From the IMG/VR virus record IMGVR_UViG_3300036852_000239, positions 1-64,000 of that record: DNA of 64,000 nt; one strand, 5' to 3'. Shown one piece after another: positions 45,794-54,538 of the stretch; position 1 is the stretch's first letter, and every line of letters begins with the position of its first letter. The notes beneath the pieces were generated by a model. The model was given only the letters and a program-made list of their open reading frames with translations. It was not told where the DNA came from and made no database searches. Position numbers and translations under genes: made by a program. This stretch comes from a virus.

Positions 45794-48025
45794 CTATACG
45801 CCCAGATATGTGGGGTCAGCCAACTCGACCGACCAGCCTGCGGAAATGTCTTTGGTGACGGTGGCGCCGGTGACGGTGAACGTCTGCGGACTCGAGGCGC
45901 CAGAAACGGCGGTGACCTCGATGTCGATGCCGGAGACCTGCACGGTCAGCGGATAGTCGGCCGAATCGGTGGACCACAGATCAGCAATGTTCGAGGTGGC
46001 CACCGACAGCGACCCGGCACCAGCGGAGACGGCCGCGGCGAGAGTCGACGAGCCGGAATCGATCAACCCCAGGCTGGCGTCCTCAAGCGTGAAAATCCGG
46101 TATGGCGACGCCGGGCTCGTCGTCAACGCGACACCCCAGGAGACGGTGTCCCACCGTTCCGCGTAGCCCTCGATCACCGCATCGATCGTGTCCGGGTTCA
46201 TCTGCGACGGCGGATTAGCGACGTTGATCCGGGCACCGAACGGCGTAGACAGCCAGCCGGGGATCAGGTCCGGGCTGCCGTGCAGCCGGAACGGGATGAC
46301 CGGCCACCGGTCCTCGTCCACCGTACCCAGATGCACCCGCCACGAGGCGAAGTCGGCCAACTGTGAGTCGGCCTCGACGTTGACCGTGGCGGAGCTGTCG
46401 TAGACGCCCGACCCGCCTGGCCCGGTTCCGAGGGTGCCGGCCTCTTCCTCGGCGGTGGCGCTGGAGCCATCGGGCCGGCTGGCGGTGAACTTGTTGACCA
46501 GTCTTTGGTCATCGTCGGCCGGTTCGGGGGTGCCGGCGATGTGGCCGGAGTCGAAGTCCAGGTTGAAGGCGACGGGCTGGTTGTAGCGCTCCGAGAGCGC
46601 TTGATAGGCCAAGCCGTATTGGTATTCGTGCAGAACGCCCTGATCGGCGACCTCGCAGTCGCGCAGAAGCCCCAGCAGAGTCCCTGTCGGCTGCGGACCC
46701 ATCGCTGCGGATGTGGCCGCCTGCGTGGTGAACTGGACGCCTTCCTCCCGGCACAGGCGTCGCATGCGTTCGTGCGCCAGCTCGCCGGCGTGGCCGTTCA
46801 TCGCCTGCGCGTTGTTGCTGGCTTCGTCCAGGTAGTTGAACCTGGCATCGGTGTAGATGGCCTGATGCCCAAAAGAGATCCCGTTGCCGCCCCAGAGCGT
46901 TGCAGTGCTCAGCACGCCTGGTGCCCCAGTTTGAACGCTGCCACCGCCGCTGGAGACAAGCTCGCCGCCGGCGAAGTAGTGGAAGTCGGCGAAGGCATCC
47001 ACGAAGGAGCCCACGGTGGTTTCCGAAATGGACAGCATCACCCAGTGCCCGTAGACATTCGCTTCGGCCGTAGCGTCGAGTTCAACGGACAGGCTGTCGG
47101 ACAACGTCGCACCGACATAGCTGTCCAGCCTCAGAAAGCTTGGCGTGCCTGGCATACATCGCACTACGTGCCGTGACCAGAACCCGCCGAGCACGCTGAG
47201 TTCGGCGATGTCTGTCGTGCCCCCAGGTTCGCTCGGCAGCTTGAACGCCACCTCATAGACCCATTGGCCCTCGTTGGTGTAGCTCGGGATTACAGCTGTC
47301 ACAGTGGCAGCCGCATCGAGGGTCGGCAGCGCTTCCGATCCGATCAAATCCGATGCGGCAGCGAAAGACACCTCACCCGAGATGGTCAGCGGCCGCCCGC
47401 CCGGCATGGCCGAGGCGAACTGTGTAGCGTCGCGGCCATCCTCCATCGGCCAATACGCGTGCGGGGTGTAGTCGTTTGCTGCAACGCCGATCATCGATCG
47501 GAACATTGGCGACCGCAGTACCTGGCCCTGTGCCAACCGGCGCATGACACCAGCGCATTGAATGGTGACCGTGGTGTCGGTGGCGGACTCGTCGGTCCAC
47601 CGTGTGGGCCATTCGTTGATGAATCCGAAGTAGCGGTCTACGAACCCGGAGCCGGGATCCAGCTGGATCCAGATCGGAGTGTTCTTGGTCAACAACCCGT
47701 AGTAGGGGCTGAACGGGTTGCGGCGGCAGAACGCCCCGTCATCGTTTTCGATCTTCAGTTGGCAGCGCGACGGGGTGACCTGGGTAGACTCATCCCGCCT
47801 GCCCGCCGCGACGGAGATGCCGAGGTCGTGCCTGACTCTGTCGGTGATGTCCAGCCAGTTCCACGTCAAGTGGCTCGCGGTCAGGTCCGCACCGAGCGCG
47901 ATGTAGACGCGGGTGGACAGTGGCGACGACGGGAAAGTGACCGAAGGCGGCTGACCTGCGGGCAGCAGCGAATACGGCCCGCCGCGGATCCGCTTGAGCG
48001 CAGCGGTCAGCGCCGCAATGGCCAT
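45794..48025 (-). CDS. Large minor tail protein
   Basis: 743 aa. It opens MAIAALTAALKRIRGGPYSL and has WNWLDITDRVRHDLGISVAA, then a LamG/concanavalin-like part and further beta domains. This pattern is typical of actinophage distal-tail or baseplate proteins just after the tape measure region. Confidence 0.75.
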   Translation of the reverse strand: MAIAALTAALKRIRGGPYSLLPAGQPPSVTFPSSPLSTRVYIALGADLTASHLTWNWLDITDRVRHDLGISVAAGRRDESTQVTPSRCQLKIENDDGAFCRRNPFSPYYGLLTKNTPIWIQLDPGSGFVDRYFGFINEWPTRWTDESATDTTVTIQCAGVMRRLAQGQVLRSPMFRSMIGVAANDYTPHAYWPMEDGRDATQFASAMPGGRPLTISGEVSFAAASDLIGSEALPTLDAAATVTAVIPSYTNEGQWVYEVAFKLPSEPGGTTDIAELSVLGGFWSRHVVRCMPGTPSFLRLDSYVGATLSDSLSVELDATAEANVYGHWVMLSISETTVGSFVDAFADFHYFAGGELVSSGGGSVQTGAPGVLSTATLWGGNGISFGHQAIYTDARFNYLDEASNNAQAMNGHAGELAHERMRRLCREEGVQFTTQAATSAAMGPQPTGTLLGLLRDCEVADQGVLHEYQYGLAYQALSERYNQPVAFNLDFDSGHIAGTPEPADDDQRLVNKFTASRPDGSSATAEEEAGTLGTGPGGSGVYDSSATVNVEADSQLADFASWRVHLGTVDEDRWPVIPFRLHGSPDLIPGWLSTPFGARINVANPPSQMNPDTIDAVIEGYAERWDTVSWGVALTTSPASPYRIFTLEDASLGLIDSGSSTLAAAVSAGAGSLSVATSNIADLWSTDSADYPLTVQVSGIDIEVTAVSGASSPQTFTVTGATVTKDISAGWSVELADPTYLGV

Positions 48026-48028
48026 GAC

Positions 48029-48535
48029 TTAGCCCAGCTCGGTGAAGACAACCCAGCAGGTCATGTTGGTGGCCGACGTGAATGTGCACCGCACCCGCAG
48101 AAACTTCGACACCGCGACAATCGGACGGGCGTCCGGCATGAACGTGCGCGTGTACTGCAGGTCCGTTGTGCCGGCGGCGACGGAGACCTGCCGCGCGTCG
48201 AGCACCCGCGCCGCGGTCGTGGTGCCCTCCGCCGACGCGGTGTAGCCGGTATTGGAGGCGCCCAACGTCAGAAGGCTGGCCGTGCCGTTCGGGTCGAGGT
48301 TGACCACCCCGGAGGCGACGTGCGCGGTCACGGTGGCGGCCACGTCGGTCTGCAGCAACTCGACCTGACCCACCGCCGCCGATGCGGCATCCAGCGAGTA
48401 GCCCCACTCCAACACCTGGATCTGCCTGGTGCTGGGGGTGGACAGCTGCAGCATGGTCTTGATCGCAGTGCCGGTGGTGACCTTCTGCTGCGCCGCGGTG
48501 GTCGGCGACGGGCCATTAAACGTGATAAAAGGCAC
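48029..48535 (-). CDS. Minor tail or decoration protein
   Basis: 168 aa from GTG 48535 (AAGGAG upstream). VLEWGYSLDAASAAVGQVEL and a beta sandwich pattern. It resembles the protein at 55109-55579 in layout. Confidence 0.55.
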   Translation of the reverse strand: MPFITFNGPSPTTAAQQKVTTGTAIKTMLQLSTPSTRQIQVLEWGYSLDAASAAVGQVELLQTDVAATVTAHVASGVVNLDPNGTASLLTLGASNTGYTASAEGTTTAARVLDARQVSVAAGTTDLQYTRTFMPDARPIVAVSKFLRVRCTFTSATNMTCWVVFTELG

Positions 48536-48544
48536 GGAATCTCC

Positions 48545-50503
48545 TTACGCAGCACCGAACACGGACAGGTCTCCGCCGTCGACACGGATCCGTTTGAGGA
48601 TGTGAGGCCACATGGCCTCGATCAGGGGGTCCCAGGGGCTGCCGCTGGCTTGGCCCAAGCTGAGATTCACGACCGGCCGGGCCACAATGGCGGAGCCGCC
48701 CATCGACGCCCCACCCGAAGCGCCCGACATCATGGCCCCGGTCTGCTTGTTGTTGTAGACGGTCGCGCCGCCGCCCGGATGCATCGACACGACCTCGACA
48801 CCGTTCTCACCGACCGTGTACCACTTGCCCGGGTCCATCGGACCACCACCAGCGCGGCCGCCGCCGTAGCCGGAGGTGTCGCCCCCACGGGCACGGGCGC
48901 CTGCGGAGATGCTGCCAAGTAGGCGGTTAAGGTACTGGGCTCGGGCGATCGCCTCCAGTAGGCCGGGCGCCCGAACCTCGACATCCGTCTGTGCGGGTAT
49001 CGCCTTCAGTGCGGCGATGAAATCGTCGACCTGCTCCTTGTTCAACCCCATCTGGTACGCGTGCTGACGCAGCCTCTCGATCATCTCGTCGTACGCGGTG
49101 TTGGCGGCGCCCATGTCGCCGGTCTTCTCGAAGATGTCCTTGCGGATTGCCTCGATGGCTTCCGCCTCGGCGCGCATGGCCGCCAGGTTCTCCCGGCCAG
49201 CTTCGTTGCGGATGTCGAGGCTCTTGCCGTTTTCCTGCACCGATTTGGTGAGGTTGTCGATGGATTCCTGATAGTTGCTGGCCAGCTCCTGCGCGCCCAG
49301 GACCCGGTCGAACATCTTGTCCATCGCCTTGAGCTGGTCTTCGATGGCCTCGGTCGCAGTCTTGGTGATCTTCGCGACTTCTTCCTCGGCGCGGATGATC
49401 GACTGGATGCCGCCGCCGACGAAGTCTTTCGAGGCGTCGTTGGCTGCATCGATGGCGGCGACCTGGTCGCGGAAGTTCTGGCCCTGGTTCTTGATCGCAT
49501 CGCCTGCGACGGGAAGCCAGCCGAACAGGGTCTCCATCGTGCCGGATATGGCGGCGCCGGTTCGTGAGGACCATTCGAAGATGTCCCCGAGTGTGGCGAG
49601 CAGGTCGCCCGCGAACTCGATGGTGCCCTGGATGGCCTGGGAGATCGCGACGATCGCCATTACCGCCTGGTCGGGATCGTCGCTGATCTTGGTGAAGAAG
49701 TCCGAGACGGCTGCGCCGATCTTCGGCAGTTCGGCGCCGATGGCCCGGATGACCGGTTTCGCGGCGTCCATGGCCTTGATGAATCCGGGCATGACCTCGC
49801 CGACGAATCCGGTCAGGCCTTTGGTCAGCGGCACCAGGGTCGGGGCGATCTTCGTGCCGGCTTCCTGGAAGTTCTTCGCCAGCCGGTCGCCCGCGTCATC
49901 GAGCAGTCGCAGGCTCTCGATCAGCGGCTCGACGAACGGGCCACCCGCATCCGTCAGTGCACTACCGACGTGGTCCGCGACGCGCTTCGCCTCGGCTTGG
50001 ACCCGCTGATCCTGGGCTGCCGCGGCGATCCCACCGACGATCCCACCCGCACCCGCGGCGCCGATCACCGCGGCGGAGATGGCCGATCCGATGGCCGGCG
50101 CCAGGATGACGCCGATGCCCACCGCGGCAGCGATCGCCGGTCCGCGCAGTGCCATCAGCGACTTGGTCAGGCCCTCGCCGATCTTCTCCCCGGCATCGGT
50201 TCCGACCTTCACCGCCTCGGAAGCGATGGACTTACTTAGCCGCTCAAAGATCCGCAGGTTCGATTGTTCCTTGCGGATGGACTTGAGCAGGTCCATGTCG
50301 CCGGTCTCGTCGAACTGTTTGACCAGCTTCTTTACTTCAGCTTCGGTTTCCGAGATCTTTTTGGTAAGGATGCCCGATTCCTTGGACACGCCCTCCAGCG
50401 AGTCGCCGAACTTGTCCGCCGCCTTCGCGTCGCGCAGCAACCCGCGCTCGACGCCCGAGTCGTGCAGATTGAGGTCGATGTTGACCGACTGACGAGTGGC
50501 CAT
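48545..50503 (-). CDS. Tape measure protein
   Basis: 652 aa. N-terminal coiled coils, a long hydrophobic Ala/Gly segment (AAAVGIGVILAPAIGSAISA) and later helical parts. It sets tail length; at about 1.5 A per residue a tail of roughly 100 nm is expected. It follows the frameshifted chaperones as usual. Confidence 0.9.
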   Translation of the reverse strand: MATRQSVNIDLNLHDSGVERGLLRDAKAADKFGDSLEGVSKESGILTKKISETEAEVKKLVKQFDETGDMDLLKSIRKEQSNLRIFERLSKSIASEAVKVGTDAGEKIGEGLTKSLMALRGPAIAAAVGIGVILAPAIGSAISAAVIGAAGAGGIVGGIAAAAQDQRVQAEAKRVADHVGSALTDAGGPFVEPLIESLRLLDDAGDRLAKNFQEAGTKIAPTLVPLTKGLTGFVGEVMPGFIKAMDAAKPVIRAIGAELPKIGAAVSDFFTKISDDPDQAVMAIVAISQAIQGTIEFAGDLLATLGDIFEWSSRTGAAISGTMETLFGWLPVAGDAIKNQGQNFRDQVAAIDAANDASKDFVGGGIQSIIRAEEEVAKITKTATEAIEDQLKAMDKMFDRVLGAQELASNYQESIDNLTKSVQENGKSLDIRNEAGRENLAAMRAEAEAIEAIRKDIFEKTGDMGAANTAYDEMIERLRQHAYQMGLNKEQVDDFIAALKAIPAQTDVEVRAPGLLEAIARAQYLNRLLGSISAGARARGGDTSGYGGGRAGGGPMDPGKWYTVGENGVEVVSMHPGGGATVYNNKQTGAMMSGASGGASMGGSAIVARPVVNLSLGQASGSPWDPLIEAMWPHILKRIRVDGGDLSVFGAA

Positions 50504-50569
50504 GCGCGCGAGTCACCTCCCCCGATCGACGGACGGTGATCTCGTGACATGGGCCGCTACGGTGCGCGT

Positions 50570-51112
50570 GTGAGCAACGACAACATCACCCGCATCGGAC
50601 CCGGCGTGCCCGTACGGCAGGAAAAGAAGACGCGCAGGTGGTTCGGGATCAAGCCGGAGTTCGTCATCGCCGCGGCGGTCATCATTGCGATGGGCATGAT
50701 GATCACAGCTGTGGCTGTTTCCGGCACATTCGACCGAAGTCCAGCCGGAACCTTCATGATCGCCGGGCGGGTCCGGGTGTCCGGGTCCGGATCAAACCTC
50801 GCGTTCGGCAACAGCGTCGGCGACTGCCGCGGCAAGGCCGGGTTTGACGACCTCCACGAAGGCGCCCAGGTGGTCGTCGCAGACGCCGGCGGGAAGACGA
50901 TTGCCATCGGCCAACTCGGACTCGGCGAGAGCGCGACCACGGACAACGGCATAACCGGCAGTGTCGTGCGGCTTGTGGCCTGCACGTTTCCCATCGAGGT
51001 ACGCGATGTTCCCGAGGGGCAAGCCTTCTACCGGATCACGGTCACGCACCGGGGAACGCAGGAGTACACGAGAGGGCAACTCAGGCAACCGATCCACCTG
51101 ACGCTGGGCTAG
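50570..51112 (+). CDS. Plus-strand membrane-anchored moron
   Basis: 180 aa from GTG 50570; ATG 50549 is possible. TACGGT lies 6 nt before GTG and would give a leaderless mRNA. One helix (FVIAAAVIIAMGMMITAVAV), then an extracellular domain with two Cys. It runs against the late operon and its 3' end overlaps the chaperone gene by 32 bp. Likely expressed in the lysogen. Confidence 0.65.
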   Translation: MSNDNITRIGPGVPVRQEKKTRRWFGIKPEFVIAAAVIIAMGMMITAVAVSGTFDRSPAGTFMIAGRVRVSGSGSNLAFGNSVGDCRGKAGFDDLHEGAQVVVADAGGKTIAIGQLGLGESATTDNGITGSVVRLVACTFPIEVRDVPEGQAFYRITVTHRGTQEYTRGQLRQPIHLTLG

Positions 51113-51595
51113 CCGCCGCCTCCTTCTTGCCCCACTCGTTGAGGAAGGCGTCGATGACGCGCGGGCTCATCGCCCGCACGTCCAGGTAGCCCTGGCCGCA
51201 CCTGGCCAGGGTTGGAGCGATCAGCGCGAGGCCTTCTTTGATCGAGCGCCCGCCGTAGACGGCGAGGAAGAGTCTGGGGGGCCGGCATCGCCGCCTTCCG
51301 CCGTCTCTTCCTTCCATTCGACCTTGCGGATTTTGATCCGGAACTCATGCAGGTCAGGGACCAGGAACCCGGCCATCCGGCAGGCCATCCATGCCTGCGA
51401 CGCCTGCCACCGGATGGTGTTGCGGGGCTTGTCGTAGGCGTCGAGCACCGAGAACCAATTTCCTAGCCCGGCCTCGTATTCGGAGAGCACGACGGAGTCC
51501 AGGTCGTCCAGCTCGGCCTCGTCGAACCGAAGCCATTCCTTGGTGATCTCGTAGGTCTTTCGGTCCTCTTCGGACAATTTCAGCAGGACTGACAC
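51081..51595 (-). CDS. Tail assembly chaperone, long (frameshift) form
   Basis: 171 aa made by a -1 slip at 51281-51275. The first 107 residues are those of the short form; then RLFLAVYGGRSIKEGLALIA to 51081. The gpG/gpGT pair chaperones tape measure assembly. A separate start for the second frame is not convincing. Confidence 0.8.
51221..51595 (-). CDS. Tail assembly chaperone, short form
   Basis: 124 aa. LLKLSEEDRKTYEITKEWLR, then KPRNTIRWQASQAWMACRMA are typical of actinophage gpG proteins. Position just before the tape measure supports it. Confidence 0.8.
   Translation of the reverse strand: MSVLLKLSEEDRKTYEITKEWLRFDEAELDDLDSVVLSEYEAGLGNWFSVLDAYDKPRNTIRWQASQAWMACRMAGFLVPDLHEFRIKIRKVEWKEETAEGGDAGPPDSSSPSTAGARSKKASR
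51275..51281 (-). other. -1 ribosomal slippery heptamer
   Basis: C CCC CCA on the minus strand. After slipping both tRNAs can re-pair as CCC CCC. It is placed 107 codons from the start, and the -1 frame then stays open for 64 codons to 51081. Confidence 0.75.
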
Positions 51596-51633
51596 TGCTT
51601 GCCCTTCTTCCTGGGAGAGCGGGAGAGTTGACC

Positions 51634-51673
51634 GGCCCGCGACGACGCACTTTCCCAGGACGTCACGCGGGCC
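51634..51673 (-). promoter_or_regulatory. Hairpin upstream of the chaperone gene
   Basis: GGCCCGCG and CGCGGGCC pair over 8 bp with a 24-nt loop, about 38 nt before the start of the chaperone gene. It may tune its expression. Confidence 0.35.
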
Positions 51674-51727
51674 GGAGATATGCGAGCGCCCTGGGCCGGA
51701 AGGGGCTCCAGGGCTTCGGTTGAGGGG

Positions 51728-52198
51728 TCAAAGCCCGGTGATGTGCCGGGTGATCCGCTTGGCGGCGTTGTCCAGTTCCCGCACGGCCTTCGGCGTGGCG
51801 CGCTGGGCGGGTTCGGACATCCAGCCCGCTTTGATGCGCTGCCATGCGCTCGGCTTGTGCACCCATCTTCCCCAGAAGGGATGCTTGAGTCGTCCGCGCT
51901 CGAGCTCTTCGACTTGCCGGTCGTGTCCGCGGCGGCCATAGGCCCGCCCGGTCAGGGTTACTTTGCGGGTGGCGCCGCCCTTGTGGAGCTGAACTTTGAT
52001 GATCAGCGCGCGCTTGAACACCTGCTCGTAGCCGCGAGGCATGTAGGTGTCGGTCGATGCGCGGATTTCCTTCTCGACGACGTTGCCGGCGTCGAGCATG
52101 GCCTTGTCCAACTCGCGATCCGTTGCCTTGGCGGCTTGGCGCAGGTTGCGGGCCAGTCGGTCGAGTTGTCGTTTGTCGACGTCGACCCGCAGCGCCAT
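51728..52198 (-). CDS. Connector/tail-completion protein, HK97 gp10-like
   Basis: 156 aa from ATG 52198. RVDVDKRQLDRLARNLRQAA, VVEKEIRASTDTYMPRG and HPFWGRWVHKP follow the pattern of gp10-like proteins at the head-tail joint. Here it lies after the tube genes rather than before, which is less usual. Confidence 0.6.
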   Translation of the reverse strand: MALRVDVDKRQLDRLARNLRQAAKATDRELDKAMLDAGNVVEKEIRASTDTYMPRGYEQVFKRALIIKVQLHKGGATRKVTLTGRAYGRRGHDRQVEELERGRLKHPFWGRWVHKPSAWQRIKAGWMSEPAQRATPKAVRELDNAAKRITRHITGL

Positions 52199-52200
52199 GG

Positions 52201-52614
52201 CTAGGGGGTCACATCTCGCACAACTGCGCCGGTGATCGGGTATTGCAATTGCTTCTCCGCCAGGGTTCCGACCCCGCCACCCATCTGCCACGCATTCGGC
52301 AACACGTTGAACTGATATTCCGGGTTGGTGGTGGCGATGGTGGTGTTCACCGGACGTGTGGCGACTGCGACGGCCACGTTGGCGTCGAAGGCCGCCCAGA
52401 TGGTGGCGTCGACTGAGCCGCTTGCGAAGTCGTCGTGCAGGTTCATCGTGAACGTGCCCGACTTGAGCCCGCCGGTGCTCTCGCGCCAACTGTCGCCGAA
52501 CGCAGTCGAGTCGAGTGCGTCGGCGGACAGGGCAAGCTGGAAGTTCGTGCCGTGGTCGGACAGGTTGACGCTGTTGAAAACGCAGTACATGTTGAGCAAA
52601 GCCAAGACGCTCAA
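52201..52614 (-). CDS. Tail-tube-like protein, short paralogue
   Basis: 137 aa from TTG 52614 (overlapping TGA, GAAAGGGG upstream). MSVLALLNMYCVFNSVNLSD, then SWRESTGGLKSGTFTM. Its opening and the W-R-E motif resemble the 250-aa protein at 52961. Probably a tube or tube-adaptor protein. Confidence 0.6.
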   Translation of the reverse strand: MSVLALLNMYCVFNSVNLSDHGTNFQLALSADALDSTAFGDSWRESTGGLKSGTFTMNLHDDFASGSVDATIWAAFDANVAVAVATRPVNTTIATTNPEYQFNVLPNAWQMGGGVGTLAEKQLQYPITGAVVRDVTP

Positions 52615-52964
52615 GGCTTTTCCCCTTTCGTGGCCTGGTCCTGGATGTGGGATGCCTGGACCAGCCAGGCGGGGTAGTCGGTGATCTGCACGACAAGCGG
52701 CACGCAGCTGATCTGGTTGAGGGCGTAGTCGACGACGAGGCCGCCGGCGTTGTCCTTGACCATGCGGGTCAGGTGCAGCAGCAGGCGCTTGTCCTCGGCA
52801 TTGGCGGTGATGACCAGCTCGGGACGGCAGTCGCGATACGGGATGCCGAGCGATTCCAGCCAGGCGCAGGCTTGTGCGCGTTGCTCGTCGGTGACGGGTT
52901 CGGCGCAGGTGTCGACGCGGGCGATCTTCCACAGTTCGCCGTACGGGGGTTCTATGTGGTTCAC
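52611..52964 (-). CDS. Hypothetical tail-region protein
   Basis: 117 aa from GTG 52964 (GTGA overlap). PELVITANAEDKRLLLHLTR and VVDYALNQISCVPLVVQITD. Set between the two tube-like genes. No clear family. Confidence 0.55.
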   Translation of the reverse strand: MNHIEPPYGELWKIARVDTCAEPVTDEQRAQACAWLESLGIPYRDCRPELVITANAEDKRLLLHLTRMVKDNAGGLVVDYALNQISCVPLVVQITDYPAWLVQASHIQDQATKGEKP

Positions 52965-53713
52965 GGGTTGGTGGTCCGGATGGCGAGTGCGGAACCGATT
53001 ACCCAAGATCCCGTGATGCTGCTGATGTTGATACGCCACCAGGTGTCGGTGATCGCGCCGGCCACGGGGGTCAGCCAAAATCCGGCCGCCGTGGTGATCG
53101 CGCCGCCGTTGAACGTCGCACGCGTGGTGGGGGTAGTGAAGCCGGAGTTGTCGTCGGACTCGACGATCGCCGTGATAGACGTGCCCGGGGTGCCGAAGGT
53201 GTGCAGCGTTCCGTAAAGACTTTGGGTGGAGCTGATCGCGCCGAGCTGGATGCCGGTGCCGGTCGCGCCAGTGGCGGAGACGGTGCCGTATTCCTTGAAC
53301 AGCTTCCCGCGGATCTGCCCGATATTGCCGTCCGAGCCTTCGCCTTCCAGCTTGGCTTTGGACAGGTCGCCGACATCGCCGTCGAAGAACGTGATACTGG
53401 TGGGCAGTTTGCGCATGATGTGCGCGATTTCGCCCTCGGTTTCCTGCAACCCGGCGGTGACCACCTGCCCGCCGGTGCCCAGGTTGTTGAAGAACTCCGG
53501 ATCCACGTCGTTGGCGCTGTCGCAGGACCAGAACCCGCCGGTCGACAACTGCGACTTCTTGAGCGTGTTCTTGTGCTCACGCCACCCACCGGAGCGCATG
53601 GTGGTCCGCTCGCGAGTTTCCGCCTCACACCGCAGCAGCATCTCTTCGGCGGAGCCGGTGAAATCCAACGGCCCCATGTAGACGAAGGCGTTGGTGAGCG
53701 CGAGAACTCCCAC
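52961..53713 (-). CDS. Major tail (tube) protein candidate
   Basis: 250 aa from GTG 53713. MGVLALTNAFVYMGPLDFTG, then a tube-like beta domain with MRSGGWREHKNTLKKSQLST; the last 80 residues look like an Ig-type decoration (TTRATFNGGAITTAAGF). Larger than the paralogue, so more likely the main tube subunit. Confidence 0.65.
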   Translation of the reverse strand: MGVLALTNAFVYMGPLDFTGSAEEMLLRCEAETRERTTMRSGGWREHKNTLKKSQLSTGGFWSCDSANDVDPEFFNNLGTGGQVVTAGLQETEGEIAHIMRKLPTSITFFDGDVGDLSKAKLEGEGSDGNIGQIRGKLFKEYGTVSATGATGTGIQLGAISSTQSLYGTLHTFGTPGTSITAIVESDDNSGFTTPTTRATFNGGAITTAAGFWLTPVAGAITDTWWRINISSITGSWVIGSALAIRTTNP

Positions 53714-53714
53714 G

Positions 53715-53981
53715 TCAGGACTCCTGCTTGCCCTTGGCTGGCTCCTCCGGCAGCAGCTCGATCGCGCCGGACTCGACCAGCGCCGAAATCAAGGTCCCGC
53801 CTGGCTTGCCGGGTTCGCCTGGGTCCAGGCGGACGATCCCGCCTTCGACGATGTCTTCCCGCGTGACCGCGTCACGGATGGCGAGCACGCCGACGACTTT
53901 GGCTCTGACGCAGCGGGCCTCGATGGCCTTCTTGCGCTCGGCGACCTGATCCGCCGTAGAGTGCACGACTTTGTTGGCCAC
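53715..53981 (-). CDS. Small tail-region protein
   Basis: 88 aa from GTG 53981 with AAAGGAG upstream. TADQVAERKKAIEARCVRAK, then a GEPGKPGGT turn. Unknown role between connector and tube genes. Confidence 0.55.
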   Translation of the reverse strand: MANKVVHSTADQVAERKKAIEARCVRAKVVGVLAIRDAVTREDIVEGGIVRLDPGEPGKPGGTLISALVESGAIELLPEEPAKGKQES

Positions 53982-53994
53982 TGGAACTCCTTTG

Positions 53995-54336
53995 CTACGG
54001 CACGACTTTGACGACACCGCAGGGCAGGATGGGCGCCTCTGGGGTGTCGGTGACCTTGACGAACATGTAGTAGGTGCCGGCCGCCAGCTCGACTGTTCCG
54101 CCAGGCCCGACAAGACACTGGGCCCGGTAGGTGGCCGGGGTGGTGGTGGAATCGGTGTCCCACGTGGCGGCTTTCCAGTCGGAGGCACCCGCCGCGGGTG
54201 CGATGTTCGTGGTGGGGAACGCCATGGCGACCGCGTTGCCGGTGGGGTTGACCGCGGCGCCGGACTCCCTGCCGGAGACCTGCGCCTGCAGGTAGTCCAG
54301 GGAGGTGACGCGGATGGTGATCGCCCGCAAGCTCAC
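53995..54336 (-). CDS. Small virion-structural protein
   Basis: 113 aa from GTG 54336. Beta-rich: RAITIRVTSLDYLQAQVSG, TYYMFVKVTDTPEAP. Similar short beta proteins accompany actinophage connectors and may decorate capsid or tail. Confidence 0.55.
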   Translation of the reverse strand: MSLRAITIRVTSLDYLQAQVSGRESGAAVNPTGNAVAMAFPTTNIAPAAGASDWKAATWDTDSTTTPATYRAQCLVGPGGTVELAAGTYYMFVKVTDTPEAPILPCGVVKVVP

Positions 54337-54337
54337 G

Positions 54338-54538
54338 TCAGCCCCTCTCCGGTGGCCCTGCGCGCCACTTGACTTCGGGAGACTCGGCGGCCCACTTGAT
54401 CTCTGGTGGCCCGGCCGACCATTTCGCCTCGGGCGGCCCGGCCTTCCATGTCGCCGGGGTGCCAGCGGGTGGGGCGTCGAAGGTGCGGGAGTGCACGATG
54501 AGCGGGCGGTTGGGCATGGCCCGTCCGAGGCGCGCCAT
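54338..54538 (-). CDS. Repeat protein with KWxAGPPE units
   Basis: 66 aa from ATG 54538 (TGATG). The second half is TWKAGPPE, KWSAGPPE, KWAAESPE, KWRAGPPE: four near-exact 9-10-residue repeats. Function unknown; it might be a linear binding peptide. Confidence 0.55.
   Translation of the reverse strand: MARLGRAMPNRPLIVHSRTFDAPPAGTPATWKAGPPEAKWSAGPPEIKWAAESPEVKWRAGPPERG

Noticed and set aside
46505-48922. A 552-codon and a 223-codon plus-strand frame
   Set aside because: They lie opposite the large minor tail gene and its neighbours and show the H/R/G-rich composition of mirror frames in high-GC DNA.
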